Assembly: GCA_903831925.1 (NCBI GenBank)
Contig: CAIKZV010000160.1
Coordinates: 1 to 10,333, forward strand
DNA from: an uncultured Burkholderiales bacterium
GTDB taxonomy: Bacteria; Pseudomonadota; Gammaproteobacteria; Burkholderiales; Burkholderiaceae_E
Direction of reading: 5' to 3'
DNA length: 10,333 nucleotides
In this document: positions 1 to 10,333 of the stretch, one piece after another
Position numbering within the stretch: position 1 is the stretch's first letter
Layout of the letters: the number at the start of each line of letters is the position of its first letter
Notes under the pieces: model-generated
Database searches by the model: none
What the model was told of the DNA's origin: nothing
What the model saw: only the letters and a program-made list of their open reading frames with translations
Translations under genes and position numbers: made by a program

Positions 1-3000
1 CCGCCATCGCATCGAGCGCCCAGTCGCCGTCCTGCTCGAAAAGCGCCACCGTGCCGATCGCGCCACTCACGATCTTCGGCAGCCACAGCGCCTGCTGCGT
101 GGGACTCGCGCCGGCCAGCACCGCCTGCACGAAAAGCTGCGTGCTAAAGAGCGGCGTGGCCAGCAGATGCCGGCCGATCGGCTCAGTAACGGTCGCAACC
201 TCGGCCAGCGTCAGGCCGCTGCCACCGAAGCTTTCAGGGATGGCCATGCCCGACCAGCCGAGTGACACCATCTCGTCCCAGACGGCGCGATCGAAACCGG
301 CATCGGTCGTCATGCGCTGGCGCACGGTGGCGATCGACGACTTGTCGCGACAAAAGGCGGTGGCGGTCTCGAGCAGCATCGACTGCTCGTCGGAAAAGCT
401 CATCACTTGTGACAGCGGCAAGGCAGCTTTGATGGCGGAATCGGCGTGTCCCATGATCGATCAGTCCTTGCTCAATCTTTTGGAAGGCCAAGCACCCGCT
501 CGCCCACGATGTTGGCCTGGATCTGGCTGGTGCCGCCACCGATCGTCGAGGCAAATGAATTGAAGTAGGAACGCTGCCACTTGCCGCCATCGACCGCATC
601 GGCATCGCCCATCCAGCGCACCGCATTGGCTCCCTGCAAGGAAAGCGAAAACTGCAGCAGCCGGCGCATATGCTCGGAGCGGCGCAGCTTGTTCGACAGC
701 GGGATGGCCTGCGGCCGCTCGCTGCACAGGGCCGGGATGGCACCGCGCGCGCCGCACAGCTTGTCGCCCTGATCCTCGATCATGAAACGCACCATCTGAT
801 CGCGCACGAAGGGGTCTTCGAGCGCCGGTCGACCATCGCGACGCGAGCGGCGCGCGAGTTCGAGCACATCGCCCACACCCAGGGCCATGCGGGCGATGCC
901 GCCGGCCTGACCGCCGGTGGCGCCACGCTCGAAGGTGAGCGTGAGCATCGCAATCTTCCAGCCCTCGCCTTCGCGGCCCATCAGACAATCGGCCGGGATG
1001 CGGGCATCGTTGAAGAAGGTCTGGTTAAAGCCGTATTCGCCGGTCAGCTTGCGGATCGGACGCGCCTCGATGCCGGGCGTGTGCATCGGCACCAGAAAGA
1101 ATGACAGGCCGTCGTAGCGGGGTTTGTCGGGATTAGTGCGGGCCAGCAGGATCATGTACTTGGCATGGCTGCCAAGGCTGGTCCAGATTTTCGAGCCATT
1201 GAGCACATAGTGATCGCCGTCGCGCACCGCCCGCAGCTGGCTGCTGGCCAGATCGGAGCCCTGGTCGGGCTCGGAGAATCCCTGACACCAGATGTCGTCG
1301 GCATTCAGGATGCCGCGGATATAGCGCTGCTTTTCGGCTTCGCTGCCGATCGCGAGAATCAGGGGGCCAGCCCAGTTCAGGCCGATGGTATTGGGCACGA
1401 AGGGCAGCTTCTGGCGCGCCATCTCGGCATTGACGATGTCCTGATAGGCCTGGGGCCGACCGCCGCCGCCATAGGCCTTGGGCCAGGCCATGCCGAGGTA
1501 GCCTGCGTCATAGAGCTTTCGCTGCCAGTCGCGCAGATAGACGAACTGCTCCTCGGTGCCGACTTCCATGAAGGACTCGGGCAACAGAAACCCGGGCTCG
1601 GGCGGGCGGTTGGCGCCAAACCACTGCGCGACTTCTGCGCGGAAGGCCTCAAGCGTCTCGTCAGACACCACCTGTTCGTGGTCGCTTGCCAGTGCATTTG
1701 CGGACATGTCAGTCCTCCTTGATCCAGGACGGTTTGCGCTTTTCGCGGAAAGCCGCCATGCCTTCGGCTGCCTCGGGGCTGGTGAACATGCGCCGGCTCC
1801 AGGTCGCCATCTCGGTAAAGCCCTCGTCCATCGAGAGCTGCTGCACGCGCCGCACCAGCTTCTTACACTCGGTGACCGCAATCGGGCCGCCAAGACGAAT
1901 GGTGTCGACCTCCTCCTGCACCGCGGCCCGCAGATCGGCCAGCGGCACGGCCCGATGCGCAAAGCCGATCTCGACCGCGCGGGCGCCCGAAAAACGCTCA
2001 CCGCTGATGAAGAGTTTCATGGCGTGGTGGGTGCCGAGCTTGGGCACGCAGACCACCGCGATGATCGCCGGGATCACGCCGATGCGAACTTCCGAAAAAC
2101 TGTAGGGCGCGTCCTCAGCAGTGATCACGATGTCGGCTGCGCCCACCAGACCCAGCCCGCCGGCGAAGGCCGCGCCATTGACTGCCACGATCACCGGCTT
2201 GGGGCTGTCCATCATGCGTTTCAGCACTTCGGGCAGCGCGACCGCGCGCCCGCCGTCCGCCGCATGGCCCGGCGGGTTCTTGAGGTCGGCACCGGCACAG
2301 AAGGCCGGGCCGTTGCCGGTCAGCACGATGGCGCGCACCGAGGGGTCGTCGATGGCGGTGGCCAGATGATCGTAAAGCTCGTTGACCAGCGAGGTCGACA
2401 GGGCATTGCGGTTGGCCGGGCGATTGAGGGTGATCCAGGCAGCGCCCTTCTCAACCGCATAGAGCGTGGCAGGGGGTGTGGCCTCGGGCGCAGCGCCGCG
2501 TGAAGTGTCTGTGCTTGTCATGCGATCAGTCCTTGCTGTCTTCGAGCATCACGAGCACCGCGCCATTGGCGACCTGCTCTCCTTCGCTCACTTTCACCGC
2601 CTTGACCACCCCGGCGGCCGGCGCGGTAATGCGGTGCTCCATCTTCATCGCTTCGAGCACCAGCAGCAGCTGGCCGCGCTCGACCGTCTGCTCGGGCGCC
2701 ACCGCAATCGAGAGCACCCGTCCGGGCATCGGTGCCTTCAGGCCACCGCGGAAATCGGCGCGACCGGTGGCCGCAAAGCGCGGCAGCTCGAGCAGCTCGA
2801 CATCGCCGAAGGCGCCGTGCGCGAGGCATCGATCGCCGATGCGGGTGATCGCGATCGCGCTGCGCTGGCCGTCGATCGCCAGATCGATGTCGTGCTCGCC
2901 GGCACGAAACACCACCGCCTGATGGGCCTGGCCATTGACCTTCACTGCAAAGCTGCCATCACGCTGACGGTCGTAGTCGACCTTCAGATCGGTGGCGGCG

Positions 3001-6000
3001 TCGGCCGCGCCGCGAGGCCGATAGCTCACTCGCTGCGAGGGCATGCGCGAGGTGCGAAACCCCGAGGGCATCGTGCCCAGCACTCGGGCCGCTGCGCGAC
3101 GACGATGGCTGGCATGCAGGGCGGCACCGATGGCGGCGGCTTCGCGTTCACGGGTATCAGCCTGGCGCACCGGCGCAGGGGCGACCCGCTCGATGAAGTC
3201 GGTGGTGGTGTCGCCGCGCAGGAACTCGGGCGTGCGAAGTGTGGCCACCAGAAAATCGCGGTTGTGGGTGATGCCCTGGATGCGGGTGGTCTCGAGCACG
3301 CGAGCAAGGCGCGCTGCCGCCTCGCGGCGGGTCGGTGCCTTGACGATGACTTTCGCGATCATCGGATCGAACTCGATGGCGATTTCGCTGCCCGACTCGA
3401 TACCCGAATCAAAGCGAGCTCCCTCGTCTGATGACGGTTGCCAGACATCGATCGTGCCGGGGGTGGGCAGAAAGCCATTGGCCGGATTTTCGGCGCACAG
3501 GCGCGCTTCGATGGCATGGCCGTCGATTGTCAGATCGGCCTGGGTATAGCCCAGCGGCTCGCCTTCAGCCACGCGAATCTGCTCGCGCACCAGATCGATG
3601 CCGGTGATCATCTCGGTGACCGGATGCTCGACCTGCAGGCGGGTGTTGACCTCGAGAAAAAAGAATTCTTTTCCGCTCAGCAGGAACTCGACCGTGCCGG
3701 CCGAGTAGTAATCGATGGACCTGACCGCGGCCAGCGCGGCCTGCCCCATGCGCTCACGCAGGGCCGCATCGACCGCGGACGAGGGCGCCTCCTCGATGAT
3801 CTTCTGGTGACGGCGCTGAATCGAGCATTCGCGCTCGAACAGATGCACCAGATTGCCGTGCTGATCGCCGAGCACCTGGATCTCGACATGACGAGAGCCG
3901 GTGAGCCAGCGCTCGAGAAAGACCGTGCCATTGCCAAACGACGCGGTGGCCTCACGCCTTGCGCCGGCAATCGCCTGGTCAAGACCCGCCGGTGACTCGA
4001 CGATGCGCATGCCGCTCCCGCCGCCACCCGCCGCCGCCTTGATCAGCACCGGATAGCCGATGCGCTCGGCCGCAGCCGCTGCATCGGCACCCTCGGTGAG
4101 TTCGTGGGCATCGAGCGTGGGCACGCCCACGGTCTGCATCAGGCGCTTGGCCGCCAGCTTGTCGCCGATGCCGCGAATCGCCGCAGGCGAGGGGCCGACC
4201 CAGATCAGGCCGGCATCGATGACCGCCTGCGCGAAGCTGGCGTTCTCGGACAGAAAACCATAGCCGGGATGCACCGCATCGGCGCCGCTGCGCCGGCAGG
4301 CGTCGATCACCTTGCCGATATCGAGATAGGTCTGCGCCGAGGTGCGGCCATTGAGCGCAATTGCGGTATCGGCCTCGCGCACGAAGGGACTGGCGGCATC
4401 ACCATCGGCATAGATCGCGACCGTGCCGATGCCCATGCGGTGCGCGGTGCGCATCACGCGTCGGGCGATCTCGCCGCGGTTGGCGACCAGCAGACGGCGG
4501 ATCGGCGTAATGGCGAGTGGGGTGCCGGGTTTCATCATTACATCCGCCATGTGCCGTACTCCTTGGTGCCTGCGACCGCCCGGTTGTGACAGGCGGACAA
4601 TGCGATGCCGATGACCGTGCGCGTATCGCGCGGATCGATCATGCCGTCGTCGGAAATGCGTGAGGTGGCATAGAGCCCTTTGGAGCGCTCCTCGGCCCAG
4701 TGCTCGACTGCCTCGACGCGCTTGTCGTTGGCCGCCTCATCAAAGACCTCGCCGCGCCGCTCGGTGGCCGCGCGCTGCACGATGGTCATGACGCCGGCCA
4801 TCTGCTTGGGGCCCATGACCGCGATCTTGGCGGTCGGCCAGATGAAGGTGAAGCGCGGCCCGAAGGCGCGCCCGCTCATGCCGTAGTTGCCCGCGCCATA
4901 GGAAGCGCCCACGATCACCGAGATATGCGGCACGGTGGAGTTGGAGACCGCGTTGATCATCTTCGAGCCGTTCTTGGTGATGCCGTTCTGCTCGAAGTCG
5001 GTGCCCACCAGAAAGCCGGTGATGTTGTGCAGAAAGATCAGCGGCACATTGATCTGGTTGCACAGCTGGATGAACTGCGCGGCTTTTTCGGCCGACTCGG
5101 GAAAGAGTGCGCCGTTGTTGCCAAGGATGCCGACCGGAAAGCCATGCACCGACGCCCAGCCGGTGACCAGGGTCGGGCCATAGAGCGGCTTGAATTCTTC
5201 GAAGCGCGAGCCATCGACAATGCGCGCAATCACCTCGCGCATGTCGAAGGGCTGACGCAGGTCGCGCGAGACGATGCCCAGCAGGTCTTCGGCATCGTGG
5301 ACCGGATCATCGGCCGGCAGGGACGGGCCGGGCCCTTCCTTGCGCCAGTTGAGATGGGTGACCACCTCGCGGCACATGCGGATCGCATCCATTTCGTCTT
5401 CGGCGAGATAGTCACCCAGGCCCGAGATCGTGCAGTGCATCTGCGCGCCGCCCAGGCTTTCTTCGTCGGCGTCTTCGCCGGTGGCCATCTTGACCAGTGG
5501 CGGGCCGCCCAGAAAGACCTTGGACTGGCCGCGGATGAAGATGTTGTAGTCGCTCATGCCGGGCTGATAGGCGCCACCGGCGGTCGATGCACCGAAGACC
5601 ACCGAGATGGTCGGGATGCGCAGCTTGGACAGTTCGGTGATCTCGTAGAACAGGCGCCCTGATTCGGCGAAATGGTTGGTCTCGCGCCGGATTGCGGCCT
5701 CGGGGTCACCACCGGCATCGCCGCGCAGGTCGGCACCGGCCGACTCCACGAACTGCACATAGGGCATGCGGTTGATGCGCGAGATCTCGAGGCCGCGCAT
5801 CAGCTTCTTGGCATTGAAGGCATTGAAGGCACCGGCTCGCACCGAGGGGTCGTGCCCGAGGATCACGCATTCGACGCCTTCGATCACGCCGATGCCGACC
5901 ACGAAGCCCGAGCCGACATTGAACTCGGAGCGCCAGGCCGCCAGCGGGCTGATCTCGAGGAAGGGTGAATCGGGGTCGAGGACCATCGCAATGCGCTCGC

Positions 6001-9000
6001 GCAGCGGCAGCTTGCCGCGGGCCCGCAGGCGCTTCATCGCGTCTTCGCCGCCGCCGGCAGCGACTTCATCGTGCAGGGCGTCGAGTTGCCCCAGGGTTTC
6101 GAGCATTTCGGCGCGGTTTTGCGCAAAACGCTCGCTTTTCAGATCGAGTGTGGACTCGAGGACAGACATGAAAGAGACTCCGCAGGGCGGTTAAGGGCAA
6201 AAGTCGAGGTAAAAGGCGGGGTGACAGGCAGGGTGAAAGGCGGGGGGTGACAGGCCTCAGAGGTCGTAGGCTTTCTTGAACGCGGGCCGCTCGTTGATGC
6301 GGTCCCAGTAGCGCTTGATGTTCGGGGTGAAGACCTCGTCGATATCGAGCGAGGTCGCCAGCACCAGCGCATAGCCGACGCAGATATCGGCGATGGTGAA
6401 CCGGTCGGAGCACAGCCAGGTGCGTGTGGCGGTGGCTTCCTCGACCGAGCGCATGCGTGCGAGGAACCACTTGCGATAGTCGGCCACCACCTGCGGATTG
6501 CGCCGCTCTTCCGGCTCCAGGCGCGTGTAGCGCAGCACCAGCGTCTGCGGAAAGGTGAAGGTGGCATCGCTGCGATGCAGCCAGTTGAGATAGGCGCCGT
6601 AGTCGGGCTCATCGACCCGCACCGCCAGCGGCGTGGGGCCATAGCGATCGACCAGGTACTGGCAGATGCCGGCCGATTCGGTCATGACCACATCGCCATC
6701 GACCATGCACGGCACCGTGCCCAGCGGATTGATCTTGAGGTACTCCTTGTGCAGGACGCGCGGCGGAAAGGGCAGCGTGACCAGCGTGTGGTCGAGACCC
6801 ATTTCGAGCAGGGTCCAGAGCGGGCGCATCGAGCGGGCGCGGGTGCAGTGGTAGAGGGTCAGGCTCATGGTCGAGTTCCGGTCAGGAGAGGCGATCAGAA
6901 AATCAGGCGCGGTTCAGTGCCGAATCGCTGCGCCAGGGCGAGATCTGATTCGCATAGACCTCGGGGCCGTTGCGAAAGTGCGCCGCTTCTTCAAGGGTCT
7001 CGATAAAGGGCATGTCGACCGGATAGAGCTGGTCGCCACGCGGGCGCGGGCCGGACTTCGAGACATGGCCCCACAGGCGATGGCCGACCACTTCCTCGGC
7101 GATGGCAACTGCCTCGATCAGCTTGCCGAGGTCATAGCCGGTCTGGATGCCCATTTCATGGCACAGGTCGACAAAGTCTTCGGTGGGCACATGGCCGGCC
7201 GAGCGGCCGTTGCCCGAATAAGGGCAGCCACCCATGCCGCCCAGGCAGGTGTCGAACTCGCGGGCGCCAAGCTGCAGCGCCTCGTAGTAGCTGGCAATGG
7301 TGGCGCCGCGCTGGTTGTGCAGATGCATGTGAAAGTTGGTGATCTGCGGCCAGCGCTCGCGGATGGCAAGCAGAGTCTCGCGCACCTGGTGCGGCAGGTT
7401 CCAGCCCATCGCTTCGAGAAAGGAAATGCGCGTGACGGTGATGCCGGCGTCCTGCCACTTGCCGATCATCATCGCGAGCATGTCCATGCGCTGCGCAAGC
7501 GTATAGGCGCCGCTGAAGTTGGAACCGAAGGGGTTGCCGATGCCGACCGAGGCCTGGGTGGCACCGGCGGTTTTTGCGGCGGCGACCGTGGCATCGAGGG
7601 CCTCGATCTGCTGGGCCTGCGTGCGGTTGTAGTTGCGCCGGGCGAAGGCGTCGCACATCTCGACCGCGGTGCCAGGCAGGTTGGTGCGCTTGCGAACGTC
7701 GAGCTTGGGAAAGTATTTGTCGGCGCGGTCGTAGCCGGCCTTGTTGAAGACCGCCGCGGTGTAGCGGATGCCGGCCTTGGGCACGAAGCGCTCGGCGATC
7801 TCGTCGATGCAGGCCATCTGCGGCGTCCACTTGGGATGCGCAAACGAGCCGATCGAGATCACCTTGGCGCCGGTGTCGCCGAGCGCATCGAGCAGACGCA
7901 GCTTGGCCTCGACCGGGATTGCAGCGCTTTCGATCTGCAGACCCTCGCGCATGGTGTCGTCGGTGATGGTGACGGATTCGGGCAGTTGGCTCATGGTGGA
8001 CTCACTCGATCGGGGCAAAGCCCAGGGGTTGTTCACGGGAAAAACGGGCCGCCGCCGCGAGCACAAGGGCATCGCGGTAATGACCCGAGACGATCTGCAG
8101 ACCGATCGGCAGGCCGGCGCGACTCAGGCCGCAGGGCACGGTCGCCGCAGGCTGACGGCTGAGATTGAAGGTGGCGGTATAGGGCGACCACATCATGTTC
8201 GGCTTGCCGTCGGCACCATCAGGGAAATTGCGACCGACCTCGAAAGGCGCCACGGCGACGGTGGGCGTCAGCAACAGGTCGAAGCGGTTGGTGAGCTGCG
8301 TCCAGGCATAGGCGATCTCACGGCGCGCTGCCTGCGCATCGGCCACATCAAGTGCGGTGTAGGCCTTGGCCGCCTTGGCCTGCATCATCAGGCTGGGATC
8401 GAATTCGGCATGACGCGACTCGGGAAAAAGGCGCATCAGCCGCTGCATCGCCGAGAACCAGTGGACCAGGAAGGTTTTGGAGGCCAGCTCGAAATCGAAG
8501 GGCGCCTTGACCTCCTCGACCACGCAGCCCATGGCTTCGAAGGTTTTGGCGGCGTTGCGCACCAGGGTCGCGACTTCGCGATCGAGGGGATGGTCGCCCA
8601 TCTTCATGACCAGCGCGATCTTGAGCGACTTCGGGCGCAGCGTGAGTCGCTGCGTGTAGTCGGTGTCGTCGGGCGGCAGCTGATAGGGGTCACGCGCATC
8701 GGGGCGGGCGATCGCATTCATCATCAGCGCGCAGTCGAGCGCAGTGCGGGTCATCGGGCCGGTATTGGCCAGATCGCCGACCATCGAAGGCGGCCAGGCC
8801 GGTATGCGTCCGAAGGTCGCCTTCAGGCCGACCAGCCCGTTGAAACTCGCCGGAATGCGCACCGAGCCGCCGCCGTCGGTGCCGATGGCCAGAGGCCCGA
8901 GACCGGCTGCCACTGCTGCACCCGCGCCACCCGAGGAGCCACCCGGCGTGCGATCGAGCTTCCAGGGGTTGCGGGTAATGCCGTTGAGCGGCGAATCGGT

Positions 9001-10333
9001 GACTCCCTTATGGCCGAACTCGGGGCTGGTGCTTTGCGCGAAGACGATCGCACCGGCCTCGCGCAGGCGCGCCACCGCAGGCGCATCCTCGTTGGCCGGT
9101 GTCTTGTCAGTGAGCTTGCTGCCCATCGTGAGCGGCCAGTCGCGGGTCTTGACCAGCTCCTTGATCGAGACCGGTACGCCATCGATTGGCGACAGCGGCT
9201 TGCCGCGCTTCCAGCGACGCTCGGAGGCACGTGCCGCGCTCATGGCCGCATCGTGGTCGATGCGGGTAAAGACATTGAGGACCGGATTGAGCCGCTCGGC
9301 ACGCGCAAGAATGGCCGCCATCGTCTCGCGGGGCGAGGCCTTGCCGGCACCATAGAGCTTTGCGAGTTCGGCCGCGCTGGCGCGGGTGAGATCAGCCGAC
9401 ATGCTGCACCGCCTTGCTGTGTTGATTGTCGCGCTGCTTGTGGCGCAGCACTTGGCCGGCGCGCACACCGGTCAGCTCGCCATCAAGCAGGTTGACCTGG
9501 CCGTTGACCAGCGTGGCCTTGTAGCCGCGCGCGCGCTGGATGTAGCGCATCGCGCCGCCCGGAAAATCGTAGGCCACTTCGGGATGGCACTCGGCCACGG
9601 CGGCGGCGTCGAAAACATTGACGTCGGCGCGCATGCCCGGCGCAAGCAGGCCGCGATCGCTCAGGCCGATGACATGGGCCGGCGCCGAGGTCATGCGCCG
9701 GATCGCCTCGCCCATGGTGTACAGACCGGTCTTGCGAACCCAGTGCGACAGGATGAAGCTCGACCATCCCGAATCCATGACCTGCGAAACATGGGCACCG
9801 GCATCGCCCAGCCCGGGCAGACAGTTGGGGCTGCTGATGAGATGCGACAGTCCCTTCATGTCGGCATTGAACATGCGCAGGGTAAAGAGCACCTTGCCGC
9901 GCGACTCGCGCATCATCCGCACCAGGGTGTGAGCCCAGTGCTCGCCGCGGGCCGCGGCCATCGCGATCAATTGGCAGGATTCGCCGGCGGCATAGTCGGG
10001 CGACTGACCCTCGCCCATGGTGAAGACTTTCTCGACGCTGGCGCCCAGGATCGTCGGAAAACCGAATTTGATCGCCTCCTCGATCAGGTGGGCCGACTGC
10101 GCCGGATCATCGATGGCGGCGAGCCGCTGCTCGAAGGGCATCGCGCGCAGCGCCCGCCAGGCATCGCTGCGGGTGGCCACCGGCAGGCTGGTCGGCAGAC
10201 CGAACACCAGGCCGGAGCTGCGCACCTGCGAGATCGCGGTCATGTTGCGCCCGGGCCCGGCGCACAGCGCCTCGAGCGCATCGCGGCGCTGACCGGCGAG
10301 CGAGCCGTCAGGGCCCACGCCGTAGCTGAAAAG

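Overview
The window is GC-rich (by eye in the mid-60s per cent) bacterial DNA. It is packed with genes that all lie on the minus strand, so transcription runs from high to low coordinates. Long antisense open frames, clear Shine-Dalgarno sites and the gene families present suggest a proteobacterium (alpha, beta or gamma class) that degrades acyl-CoAs aerobically. The sequence alone does not fix the genus. I see no RNA gene, mobile element, CRISPR array or phage gene, and no stretch over 90 bases lacks a gene.

Layout in the direction of transcription: a D-aminoacylase-like amidohydrolase, cut at its 5' end by the window edge (9392-10333); an amidase-signature hydrolase (8002-9402); a divergent HMG-CoA-lyase-like protein (6903-7994); a glutathione S-transferase (6257-6868); the carboxyltransferase (beta) and biotin-carrying (alpha) subunits of an acyl-CoA carboxylase of the methylcrotonyl/geranyl-CoA type (4538-6169 and 2526-4550); an enoyl-CoA hydratase/isomerase-family protein (1709-2521); an acyl-CoA dehydrogenase (472-1707); and the N-terminal part of a second acyl-CoA dehydrogenase, cut by the window start (1-454). 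Junctions are overlaps of 11 and 13 bp or gaps of 1, 4, 7, 17, 34 and 87 bp. This is one operon of at least nine genes, and its promoter and terminator lie outside the window.

The central genes match the logic of leucine (Liu) and acyclic isoprenoid (Atu) catabolism: an acyl-CoA is dehydrogenated, the beta-methyl enoyl-CoA is carboxylated by a biotin enzyme, the glutaconyl-type product is hydrated, and a lyase splits the 3-hydroxy-3-methylglutaryl-type product. Each of those four steps has a candidate here. The block carboxylase beta, carboxylase alpha, hydratase, paired dehydrogenases also resembles, from memory, the mycobacterial accD2-accA2-fadE12-fadE13-echA7 locus, whose substrate I do not know to be established. 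Two features make this more than a copy of Liu. The lyase has lost several conserved metal-site residues of HMG-CoA lyase and carries a C-terminal extension. The operon also begins with two amide-bond hydrolases and includes a GST. An inference is that the operon degrades an amide-linked or otherwise unusual branched acid rather than simply leucine.
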